DNA of 64,000 nucleotides from Sipunculus nudus (Eukaryota; Annelida; Sipuncula; Golfingiida; Sipunculidae), in NCBI GenBank assembly GCA_026874595.1, contig CM049319.1, positions 62,320,917 to 62,384,916 of the forward strand. The letters run 5' to 3'. Below the pieces are notes generated by a model. That model saw only the letters and a list, made by a program, of their open reading frames with translations. It had not been told where the DNA came from and ran no database searches. The stretch's first letter is position 1. Every line of letters begins with the position of its first letter. The position numbers were made by a program, and so were the translations under genes. Shown here piece by piece: positions 32,115 through 43,335 of the stretch.

Positions 32115-35100
32115 AAAATCAAATGTGCGCTTTCGCATATACGTGCACATGAAAACACAAGTTAAGCTGAGAAGATAAAAAAAATCTCGTTTGGTCGAAT
32201 ATCACATCCATAGTAACTCCTTCTTTGGATGCAGCGCCGCTATTGGCTGAGAGGGAAAACTGATTGATGGGTGGGAACTGATATACGTAGCTGCTCTCAT
32301 ATATTTATCTTCTTAATATATTTAACAAGAACAAATGGTGAAGGGAATAGGTAAACCAGGAGTTCCTCAGGGCCCGCCGGGAACAGACCGCTGTATCTAC
32401 GTGGCATGTGGATATGACAAGAGACCTGCAGGCTGATCAATTTTAAGCATAGTCGCTCACCCAGCCTTGACTACAATCAGATTGGGTGGCTGAATTCATC
32501 ACACGGATAAGCCAAAACCTCTCGCGTTTGTCCATCCTCTTGCCTCACTCTTTCCATCTCATAGCTGTCACTCCTGGCTCCCTGACAGCTACTTCACCAT
32601 GTACACGACAGACATGACCTTATGAGCAGACTTAATTCTCAGCGAGACATTTGGAAAGTCGGGGAGTCTGGAAGTTTGGATTTATTAGAGTCACGAGTCT
32701 ATCCACGACCGTGGAATTCTAAGAGTTTTTGACAACTTGAGAAAACTCCACCAATTTGAAAGAAGCAACGGAGAGAGCTGCCCAGAATTATTTGAATATT
32801 CTTATAAGAGAAAATGAGACTAATCTTGGATATTTCGTGAACGCTAAATGCTCAGCTGGTTATGTCACAGAATTATGTCTTTCAAGAGAGCACACTTTAA
32901 TAACTACGATAAATTAATAAAATTCTAATTTGTTTAGCAAATTCAAATCCGCCGTTATATTATCCCCGAGACGTAAAAATAATCTTTGACCCCTAAAGTT
33001 TTACTCAGTTATTCCATAGCTACAAAAACACAGACGTTATTTGTTAAACTATCAATGTTTGTTGAAGATACTAGTAACTAATTGTCAAGATATCTACCAG
33101 TTTGGTAAGATATATGTCTTATTAACTAACCACCCTTCTGGTTATGATAAATATTAATTATTACTGGTTATTACGAGTTGAAATATTTGATAGGAATGTT
33201 TTGCAGCTGTTACATGACCACAACAGGTCATATATTTAAGAATTCATATAAGGATCCACAATAGACTTAATATTTAAATATTGATTTAAGGATCCACGAC
33301 AGGCTTCATATTTAAGGATTTAAGTGCCCGTTCTCAAGACAAGATAAACGAACAAACTATCATTCATATTCATGGTTTAAACATGACCAAGTGGTCAGCA
33401 AGTTTTAATGGCATTTTTTAACATTTTGACGTCATAATGGTTGTCATAGTGTTACCCTCGATTTTATGTCATCAACATGATTTAAATCAGCAATTTAACT
33501 GCATACACACCATTTGTCCACCTTTTTTATGTTGAATGTTGTGACGTCATGACGTCACCTGTGCATGAGTTCCTTTTTAACTTCGTCTCCGATGATTAGT
33601 TATTTTTTTTTAAATAAATGAGATAACCTTAATTTTAAAAAAAGTGACTATCAAACATTTGGAGATAATGTTTGTAGTGAAGAGGAACAATTTTTGCCTT
33701 TTTTACATTGATTCTGACATTTCACTTAAGTCAACAAACTTTTTGTCCGTCAAAATTATTTCTTTCTTTTTTTCTGAGCCTATGGTTATTAATTACACAG
33801 CAGTTATCAGCAAGATACCATCTTGACAGTAGCAAAACATTACATTTATGTTACAATTACCCCTTTTTCCTTTTATTCTTTCTTGATTAATATATATGAC
33901 GCTCAAGAGCCTTTTCGGCGAAAATCAATAATAAAATTTCAATTGCCAAAATTAATGAAAAATAACAGTAACTCAATAGAATAAGGGATGAATAGAAAGA
34001 TTAATTCGAGCTAAATTCATTTGGCTACAATTAACACTTTATGAAATATAAAACTAGAATTTTTTCTGCATTTTTTCTTCGTACTTTAAATCAAATTTCA
34101 ATTTTAAATTGTTTATTCAAGTTGTTATTGGCCTATTGACTATATGACGTCAGTCAACAAGTCGTGAATACATAAACTTTTTACTATGACACTTAATTAA
34201 TTTAATATCTCAGATGTTTTGCAAAGTATTTCTGGTTTCTTGCCAGTTAATTAAGTCTGGACTCCTTCCACTGCAGGTAAATTCCTGATTACTTAAATGT
34301 AAAAAAAATGTTTTACTGACTTTCATTGACTACCATCTGTAGAACAGACTATTGTGAATTAAATTAAAAAAAACATGTTGAAAAATAACATTTAAGATGA
34401 CCATTTCTTTAACAATAATTGAAGCGTATTCAGGGCATTCACCTGTAATATTCATTTTTATTTTTTCTTACTGTTTATAAATTAAGATGGAAAAATCGTT
34501 TTGTATCACATTTAGACTGAATTACATGTAGTCCCTGTATTTAATACGCACCTTTTTGTGAATCCAAGTTTTTCTGAGATTTTTTTCTTGTTCGTTGTGA
34601 CATGTTTATCAATTCTAAATTTTTTTTTTGTTTTGCATTTGAAATGCTGTGGAACGTTTGAGCAATAAAAAGATCGGTTTCTCAGCTATCTCGCTCGTCA
34701 AGTTTCAACTCAGCATCAAAAGTTTATTTTTGATTTTTAGTAGCAATTTATACCTGTTTACCAAAACAATTCTGTTATTATCATGGACTCCCCTGACCAT
34801 ATGATTTTTTTTAAATTCATAATAAAACTGTAACAAAAAACGCTCTGTTGCCTTGCTTTCTGAAAAAAGGTGCCAGAGGACAAAACCGTTTTTTGGAATC
34901 AGAGTTTTTTCAATTTAGTGGAAATTTCAGGATCACTGGAATACATGTACATAATTTATTAGCGCAATTAGGAATTCCACGAGCCTGTCAGTTGATTATA
35001 AAATAATGGGGGAATCGTAGCACTTTGATGTTTTTTGGGTATCTTAGAATGTCTTATACAAGAAACAACTTAAGCTTTATTTCATTGGGAACCAAAGGTT

Positions 35101-36484
35101 TAATGGGTGATGTATATAGGCCATGACGCTCAGGTGCAACATTTGGCATAATTTTATATAGTTTATTAAGAAGGAAGGAGAAAGAACGTGAGAAAGAAGG
35201 ATGAACTGGCAAGAGAAGATGGAATGTGGTGTCGGTCACTCCCTAGGGATTGAACCCTGACAATCAGTAGCGCGGTACCAGGCCTCTAGTTGATTAGATT
35301 GTTCCATTCATTTAGGGCTCATTTCCCGATATATTTGTAATCCTGGGTTGTGTTGCAATATGTTGACTTAATTCATGGCGATGACTTAAGCACAAGGACA
35401 TCTGCGTGTCAATATGGTTACCATTATGACGTAACACTAAGGCCCGCTACTGGACGCAAGTCCAACATACAATAATTGCAACAAGCCAAAGCCCTTCTGA
35501 ACTTGTATGCAAAATACAAGAGGTATTAAACAATCCTTTCCTATGATCCCCACGGCCAAAGGATCAGGGAAAGGATCGATTTTTGAGCTCATACTCCATC
35601 AATGCACGTTGTATAGACACCACATTTGTAAATGAAATCACTAGCTATGTAAGTAATGAGTGGATGGGAAACGTCCCTTCACTGAAATCCTCCGATACAG
35701 GGAAACTGGTCCTCTCGGATGACGCAACCTAATACCCCTGTCCGAATATCCTAACTACCTTTGTTGGATTAGCAGAAATCCGACCTGATTTCCTCAATGG
35801 AGGTCACAGGGTCCAGGGGACCTGGGGACATATTCGGATTTACATTTCACCTATCTGGTTTACTTTCCCCAGTCAGTATCCTAACTTAAGAACCGAAGGG
35901 ATAACGACTTCAGGTCAGATTTTGAATGTGTTAAACTAAAATATCATGATAGGTATCTTTATGTTGTGCGCATAGGCGTGTGTATATGTGTTTAGGTGTG
36001 AGTATGTGTGTTTGTGGGTCTGGATGGGTGTGTTGTAAAGAGAGAGAAAGAAGTGAGAGCGATGTTTCGGGTTTGTCCGATGTTTACACGGAGAGTACTT
36101 GTGTTTTTTATTTTTTATTTCTTTAATATTTTAGTGATTAAAGTATATGTAGGAACAAGGTAATGTGGGGAAGAGGGATAGACAGAAAGGGGCCGAGACA
36201 GAGAACCTGGGGTGTTGTACTATGTGTTCTTTCAATGGTTTAAACGGAGGAAGCAATCTGTGTGTATGTTTTTTTTTATATTTCATTTCAGAAACTGCTA
36301 GGATACAAGGATTTTACTCGAAATGCCTTTTTGAACTGCAAAGAAAGTCCTGTCTGGTTTCGAATGCCCCTAGGTAATGTAAGCGGAATAATAATTTTAT
36401 AGTAAAATTTGTAGCCTTTGTGCATGGGAGATTATCTGGTAAATGTGATGAGAGAAACCACTTTTTTATTATTTTATTTATTTT
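32115..36484. other. Long unique region, mostly very AT-rich, no gene recognised
   Basis: 32220-32640 is GC-richer and non-repetitive and might be a regulatory block. 33220-33310 carries an imperfect ~50-base repeat built on ATATTTAAG and AGGATCCAC. 33600-34930 is AT-rich low complexity with no defensible exon. 35119-35134 carries a partial copy of the CCATGACGCTCAG start motif. 35360-35930 is GC-richer without recognisable features. A TG-rich patch lies at 35970-36040. Confidence 0.35.
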
Positions 36485-36755
36485 CTTTGTTGATGACAAA
36501 ATGTCAGTGAAAAATCTGTATCCAAGAATACTCCCTCAAAATTAAAAACGTTTGGTATTGACAAACAAGCCCTGTGAATCTTTTTCACATTTAATGGCAT
36601 GTGAAATGAAATTATGTGAAAGGAATTAAAATTTTACCGGCACTATAACTTGTTTGTGACAAAATGCCAGTGACAAATCGGTATCCAAGAATACTGGGTT
36701 AATATTGAAAAAGTCCTTTGGTATTGAAAAACTAGCCCTCTGGCTCTTTTACCGA
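36485..36755. repeat. ~165-bp tandem duplication
   Basis: Copies begin at about 36486 and 36650 and share GACAAAATG(T/C)CAGTGA, TATCCAAGAATACT and TTTGGTATTGA followed by AAACTAGCCCT or CAAACAAGCCCT. The second copy is shorter. Confidence 0.8.
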
Positions 36756-37605
36756 TATAACAATAGATTGATCACCGTCGCGGCCTTTTGTGTGGTTTTC
36801 TGCCTCTCCTATTTACTTGGTATTTCTAACTGCACTAGCGAGACAAGTGTGAACGGGTTTAGTCCTTCCCTGTTTAACTTTGAACATCAAACGTACGGGT
36901 TTCACGTTAATATTGCAAAGGGAAGACCCCAGGCACCAGTAACATTAAGTAAGACCCTTCACCGCGGGTTTAAGGACTCCCGCTTGCACCATAGATGTCA
37001 ATCAGCTCCGCGTAGTTTCTAAATGATAAAAATAGATTCTGTCTAGGTCCACTGGTAAAGGCAATAATTTCTCTGTGCTAAATTGCAGAATTTCCCAAAC
37101 CTGTTTTCAAGCTCAAACTTGAAATTTAGGCAAACCACATGGGGTAAGTGTACTAGTCTTGTGAAGCATTTGCGGACCAGGATCAAACTGAACATGAGGT
37201 CTTTTATCATAAAAAAACACTCTCAAAATTTTACGCAATATCTCAATAGTGAAATTGTCTTTATACCACGTGTAGGATATCCTATAACATATCTTCAGCT
37301 GAAAGCAAGGGGACCGGAAAAGGCCTCTATTTCATCCATCGCGTGTGTATGCGCGCGTGCTTTCCTGCATGCCCGTCATTAAATAAATTCTACGCTGAAC
37401 TACGCTGACTCCGTAAATAGGGCAACACATTGATTCATCATTCCCATTTTAGAGGTAGGTAGCATTACTTTTTATTGTCTCCGTCAGGAGGCTATGCGCT
37501 CATTGCCGTTCGTGTGTGTGCGTGTGTGTGTGTGTCTTATGGTGTGTGTGTGTGTAACTCGCGCAATCATGAAAGGATCTCATGAAATTTTTTAAAACAT
37601 ATCGA
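36756..37605. other. Unique DNA, no gene recognised
   Basis: Plus frames of 105 codons (36705-37022) and 99 codons (37083-37382) lack recognisable domains. The first starts inside the duplication just before it. A (TG)n-rich patch occupies about 37508-37556. Confidence 0.35.
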
Positions 37606-37951
37606 TTAGGCCAAAATATAAAAAAGGTATGGTTCTCAGGCACTTTTTTTTCAGAAATCAATGCGGGCGGGCGGTTTTATAATTTTTAATTTTTTGGTAT
37701 ATGTTTCGATAAAAATGACAAATGATTAGGGAAAAGCATGATAATAACAGATTCGTTTTGCTAAACAAGTAAAACCCTACATACAAAAGGAAATTGTATG
37801 ATTTTATCTCCTTGAAAGAAATGTACGAGCGGTTGCAGCACAAAATTGGTAAGTTTCTATTGAAAATCAAAATCAAAATATTTGATGCGGGGGTTTGAAA
37901 TTGATGCGGGCGGTGCCTGAGAACCATACCTTTAATTTTTTTTGGCCTTAG
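37606..37951. mobile_element. 346-bp MITE with ~38-bp terminal inverted repeats
   Basis: The core of the inverted ends is the perfect 20-base AAGGTATGGTTCTCAGGCAC (37624-37643) and its complement at 37913-37932. It extends outward through A-rich sequence to TTAGGCC (37606) and GGCCTTA (about 37950). Just inside each end, the same ATGCGGGCGG sequence occurs in direct orientation (about 37662 and 37904). There is no coding capacity. Target duplication is unclear. Confidence 0.85.
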
Positions 37952-38302
37952 GTTTTAGTGTGGACCCGGTGATTGATCAAGATTCAGGAATATCATCGAG
38001 TAATAGTCGCAAAGGTAAAGCTACTTATACACGAAGAAACCGTCGAATATGGGCCGATTTAGTGAATGCAAGCACGCTTTTGCAGCATCCCGCATTAAGG
38101 ACCCTCACACACATGACGGCAGCTACTTGCATTCCTTGCATTTCTGGTTCACTATTGAAATATTAACTGTAAGTTCCTGACTTAACCGTTACTTAAATTA
38201 AGCCAACACGGCCTACTTTGGGTCGCGGAGGCGTCTATCCTTCAAAACCAATTCACCACAAACAGCGGTACTCTTACTATTAGTATTACTCTAAATGTGT
38301 GA

Positions 38303-38722
38303 TGTTACGAAGACAAATTTTTTAGGGGAAAACATTGGGCCGATCCCGGTTTCGAACCCATGTTGGTGGCGCACAAGTCCGGCGTACCAACCGCTTTGCT
38401 AGCAAAGCAAGCTTCACTTGCGAGACAGTTCGGCCCGCTTTTATATCACCCCGTAACACACCCCCTCTTAAGAGCATTCTGCTATCAGAACAAGACTAAT
38501 TATCCCAGGAGTCACACTTTGGTCAGCTTATTCCCTGGGCCACAAAGTTTACCGTCACGTTAGACGAGCCCCCACAAAAATTTGTCTTCGTAACAAAATT
38601 GGGGCTTGTCCGGGATTCAAACCCATAACGGTGGCGCACAAGTCCGGCGTACCAACCGCTTCGCTAGCAAAGCATGCTTCACTAGCGTGACAGTTCGGTC
38701 CGCTTTTATGTCACCCCGTAAC
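38303..38722 (-). mobile_element. Two copies of a tRNA-like SINE-type repeat
   Basis: Two copies of a ~125-base unit lie at about 38333-38462 and 38598-38722. On the minus strand each shows TAGCNAAGCGGTTGGTACG (an A-box-like D-arm, TRGCNNAGYGG), then CGGACTTGTGCGCCACC, then GGTTTGAATCCCGG or GGTTTCGAAACCGGG (B-box-like). Both end with the same CCCCGTAAC edge on plus. Sequence GTTACGAAGACAAATTTTTT at 38303 recurs inverted at about 38576-38595, as if the first copy sits in a small inverted-repeat frame. I could not fold a full cloverleaf, so these are not called tRNA genes. Confidence 0.65.
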
Positions 38723-40576
38723 AGTGATGAAAAGATCTACCGCTCATCTTCACACTAACAAGTCTCCGGCAGCTACGCTTCAGAGACCTTGTTTCAGTGA
38801 GCCGTTCATGTGTCTATTTCATGGTCAGGAACAAGACAAATTGAACCAATCAAATGACTCGTGTACACATGTTCTTTGCACCTGCCGGAGCACGTCTGGT
38901 GCTAGTACTAGAACAAAAGTTTAGCATGGCCGGGAGGGCATCGATAATTTGACCAATCAAATAAAGCCAGATAAACCTCTCCTGTTTCTGCTGCACGTGT
39001 TCTTGTTCAAAAGGTATGAACAGTGTATTGTTTACATTTTATTCGTTCAGCTTGATAGACAGTTTTGATTTCGGCCCGAACATTTGCAGGCTTGTTCCTT
39101 ATTAATGAAATAGACGCCAAAGCGGCTTTCTGAAGTAAGGTCACTGAAAGCAGCCAGTGGCTTAATATTAAGAAAATGTTATTTCATGTATGACGCACCG
39201 CAAGTATGACATGAATTAACAAACCTATGCATAGATCTCATGCATCTGTTTTTCGACCATCAACATTCCCCGATGGCTTTTCAAAGTAATTCAGTCAATC
39301 AAAAGCCATTGCGCACATGCTTTGCCGTTGTCATAATTCAAGAAGGATTTATGGAGATTTTCAAATTAAACTTACACGGGAAGTTACACTGGTCTCGAAA
39401 GCATTACGTGTTGTATTACTATTTCCCGGTTTTCATTCAAAGCGAAACCATTGAAAGTAGAATAAACATTCTGTTGTTCTTGACAGTTTAAAAGCTTTTG
39501 CATATATTTGTACCCTTCTTATAAACTGAGAATATTGTACGTATTTTGTCAGTAAATGAAGAATGAAAAATTCTTCCCTCGCTCCAAATTTATTGGGACA
39601 TTGTCAATATAAGAATTATTTACATGGACTTTAGTTACATAACGGCGCTTCCTGATTGATGTGAGTAAAACGATACCTGTTAGGATTGTATTTTCTTGTC
39701 GATTATGTCATCAGAATCTTCGATATAGCTGCCACATTGACGCCTGTCATAAGAAACTCTCTGCGGTGCCACCAGTTACGGTTAAGTTAAAAAAATTAGG
39801 CAAGATATTGGAAAAAATAGTGTTCGCATTGCGAAAATAAATTTAAATGAAAATTAAACATCGGAGGGGGAAAAGTGTGGCTGCTGAATTGTGTATACTT
39901 GTTTCTTTTTTAAATACTAAGTTCAGTTTTTTGCAGGATTACAAAACATTCGTGACTTTTTAACCCAGTAGGTTCAATATGTATAAATTATAAGTCCCCA
40001 CGAACATTATGTAAACTATTGTTAAGGCCCCAAAAAAAGAAACTTTGTCATTCTCGCTTTGTTCTTCTTTACCAATTCTATCCGATAAATGATTTATACG
40101 ACAACAGGAAGGAATAGTTGATGGCATGAAAAAAATTATCTTTGTGACGTGATTACTGACGTAAGACCTACATAAGACGCGAGTGTGTATGCGAGTTAAA
40201 AACACAATAACGACATCTGTTACAACAGGGGAAAAATAACATTTATTGCTTTTCTAAACCAATGATTTGTTTATTACTATTGGCAATAACGATTTGTTAT
40301 CAGTAAGTTTTTTTTATTTTAAAGTTTTTTCACCTTATCCTTTGGTTAAGAAATTCGATCGAATCTCAAGATTTCCAGCGAGATTTAATTATTTTGTCTT
40401 TGATAGACCTGCTGTCATGGGTTCTTTGGCAAAAATTATCTCTCCTCTCTTCTTATCGATATTTCTCTTGTATTTATTCTGTTATCGCTTACATCATATA
40501 ATATAACATTCATAAAATAAATAAACCTCTTTATAAGCGCATCTATACTAAAAAGAGTTTATGTAATCTCACATTA
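38723..40576. other. Unique DNA, no gene recognised
   Basis: Short frames at 38724-38924, 39240-39491, 39960-40205 and 40267-40506 lack recognisable domains. No repeats stand out. Confidence 0.35.
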
Positions 40577-40624
40577 ATGATAATTATAATAATATTAATA
40601 ATAATAATAATAATAAATATTATA

Positions 40625-40690
<66 letters not shown>

Positions 40691-40692
40691 GA
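40577..40692. repeat. (AAT/ATT)n microsatellite
   Basis: A trinucleotide run that switches strand sense near 40615-40630, where AAT gives way to ATT and makes it self-complementary. Poly-Ile frames on both strands are artefacts. Confidence 0.95.
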
Positions 40693-41413
40693 ATCAGTAT
40701 TTTTTATTTTTATCATTAAATACAAATATGACATTTTTACTGACTATCTGCAACGATTTCACCGATCGCTTTTCACCTATTCGCACCTTTAAAGCAACTA
40801 TATAATCAGGTTTCTAATCGAGCTCACGACCGTCTTTATCTATTTATACTTAAGCATAGACCTATCTTAGGGAGGGCTTCTATTCGCACCCAACGCACAC
40901 ACTATCCCGGTCCAATTAATGAACATTAGGTTCCCAGCAACGATCATGTGATCACCAATTGATTTTGACAGAGCTGGTAGTACTGTCAGTTGGCGCTCTG
41001 GGTCGTTACACGGAGTACATAATGAAACAAGCAACGGAACTCGGGACCCCACCTTATAGAAGGGAATTGAGTTTTCATTATGGGCTGACTGAAATTTATT
41101 GTAAAATGGTCTGGAGATGTTGTGACGTGAAATTAAACGATAGCTTCTGACGTCACGCAGTCTGCCAGAAAAATCACTCATTGGTCGCAAGGTCTAGGAT
41201 TGTTTACTGCACAGAGCTGTATTGAAACTTCCTTTATCTAGCACCTATAAAAAACTGAAATTAAGGCCTCGTTTAAACAGTTCAACACTAATTTTTTATA
41301 TATCTTTCCTTGAGAGTTTATCATAATTATAGAAGGTAAAAGGAGCAAAGGAATGCATCTCCGTTCAAAAATTCCTGGTCTGAATGTCATAAAGCCCCAT
41401 TGACCGAATCCCT
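40693..41413. other. Unique DNA, no gene recognised
   Basis: A minus frame of 107 codons at 40867-41190 and an overlapping plus frame of 63 codons have no domains I recognise. Confidence 0.35.
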
Positions 41414-42396
41414 ACGTTCCTCACACAGCGGTTATACACTGCAGTCGACCCACTTCTCTCCTCACACAGCGGTTATACACTGCAGTCGACCCACTTCTCT
41501 CCTCACACAGCGTTTATACACTGCAGTCGTCCCACTTCTCTCCTCACACAGCGGTTATACACTGCAGTCGTCCCACTTCTCTCTTCAAACAGCGGTTATA
41601 CACTGCAGCCGTCCCACTTCTCTCCTCAAACAGCGGTAATACACTGCAGCCGTCCCACTTCTCTCCTCACACAGCGGTTATACACTGCAGCCGTCCCACT
41701 TCTCTCCTCACACAGCGGTTATACACTGCAGTCGACCCACTTCTCTCCTCACACAGCGGTTATGCACTGCAGTCGTCCCACTTCTCTTCTCAAACAGCGG
41801 TAATACACTGCAGCCGTCCCACTTCTCTCCTCACACAGCGGTTATACACTGCAGCCGTCCCACTTCTCTCCTCACGCAGCGGTTATACACTGCAGCCGTC
41901 CCACTTCTCTCCTCACACAGCGGTTATACACTGCAGTCGTCCCACTTCTCTCCTCACACAGCGGTAATACACTGCAGCCGTTCCACTTCTCTCCTCACAC
42001 AGCGGTTATACACTGCAGCCGTCCCACTTCTCTCCTCACGCAGCGGTTATACACTGCAGCCGTCCCACTTCTCTCCTCACACAGCGGTTATACACTGCAG
42101 CCGTCCCACTTTTCTCCTCACACAGCGGTTATACACTGCAGCCGTCCCACTTCTCTCCTCACGCAGCGGTTATACACTGCAGCCGTCCCACTTCTCTCCT
42201 CACACAGCGGTTATAATTGCAGTCGACCCACTTCTCTCCTCACACAGTGGTTATACACTGCAGCCGTCCCACTGATGTCCTCACACAGCGGTTATACACT
42301 GCAGCCGTCCCACTTCTCTCCTCACGCAGCGGTTATACACTGCAGCCGTCCCACTTCTCTCCTCACGCAGCGGTTATACACTACAGTCGTCCCATG
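41414..42396. repeat. 41-bp minisatellite, ~24 units
   Basis: The unit is CTCACACAGCGGTTATACAC followed by TGCAG(C/T)CGTCCCACTTCTCTC. The period is 41, and nearly every unit has a CTGCAG site. Variants are single substitutions (TCGACCCAC or CCGTCCCAC; CGGTTAT or CGGTAAT; CACACAG, CACGCAG or CAAACAG), with one short unit near 42212. Because 41 is not a multiple of three, plus frames cycle through all three phases every 123 bases. They are not genes. Confidence 0.97.
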
Positions 42397-42770
42397 ACTC
42401 CATTGCCTTACCGCTGCTTTTTTAGCAAGATTTTCCGGGTCTCGCCACCAGGGCTTGCACAGAGAAAAGACTTGTGATCACACCAATAAGAACGTGGTTT
42501 CAGATTCTGCATCCAGTTCTAAATTTTAAACATGCCACAACCGCTACCGTTTGTATAACTCTTTACTCAGGACAAGAACGGGTGTCATCGACAGTTGCCA
42601 GGGTGATAACACGCTCCACTATACTCGTGTGTTTCAAACTTCAACGAGAAATTTGCACTCAGAGACCTCTGCCAAGGCAGCTCATCGCCTTAATATGGCA
42701 TTGTCAGAAATGCAGCATTTTCTGGATCCTGGATCCAGATGTTGATACGGCTCACCCCTAAATTTAATCA
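42397..42770. other. Boundary segment between minisatellite and repeat tail
   Basis: Two overlapping plus frames (42474-42761, 42551-42745) have no recognisable domain. The region runs into a repeat tail at 42770. Confidence 0.35.
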
Positions 42771-42912
42771 TTTGTTCCTTTTATCATTTTTTCCCAGAAA
42801 ATTTCATCTAAATCCGTGAAAACCTTTATAAGTTTAGTTGCTAACAGACAGGCAAATAGACAAACAAACACCGCCGAAAACATAAACCCCGCCGCTTGGC
42901 GGAGGTAATAAT
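42770..42912 (+). mobile_element. Repeat 3' tail ending in a GGCGGAGGTAA hairpin
   Basis: The sequence AAATTTCATCTAAATCCGTG, then TTGCTAACAGACAGGC, AAACAAACACCGCCGAAAAC and finally CCGCCGCTTGGCGGAGGTAA forms a tail with a terminal hairpin (CCGCC/GGCGG). From memory, tails of this form are widespread in aquatic animal genomes. The closing CCGAAAACATA then GGCGGA is also shared with the ends at 25030 and 30020. The body upstream is not identified. Confidence 0.65.
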
Positions 42913-43335
42913 TTTACTGGTGCACGTACAAAATAGGATATAACAGGTCCATGCTGCCAGGACACCGGAAATGTGCTTTATGAATGTTCAAAGTAAATTT
43001 GAATTTAACCCGTTGGAACTCGATCATCGCGACTTTACTGGAGATTAAAAGATATTCATAAATATTCATGACAGGTAACTTAGCGAGTTGTTTAATCGAA
43101 TTGTGTCAAAGGTTAAAAGACTTACCTGCTATAAATTTGCTATTGTGCATGTCAGCGTAATGACCAGGTGATACACAAAGAATATGGAAATTTTGCTGCC
43201 ATGGTTTATTGGAATGCTGAATAAATACTTAAAATTATGGTTAAACTTTTAACTAAAGACAGTTAAATAACAAGGGACCTGCGGGTCTCGGCGCTTCGCT
43301 GAAATTGATTACAAGAATATTTTTATAACTAGTGG

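Noticed and set aside
38333-38722. Functional tRNA genes
   Set aside because: A- and B-box words exist but no complete cloverleaf could be folded; more like SINE heads.
40543-40792. Poly-isoleucine frames
   Set aside because: Translation of the AAT/ATT microsatellite.
41414-42396. CRISPR-like array
   Set aside because: Units are contiguous repeats without unique spacers, in a eukaryotic context.
41400-42477. Plus-strand frames across the 41-bp array
   Set aside because: Frame phase cycles with the repeat; products are three-unit peptide repeats with no domain.
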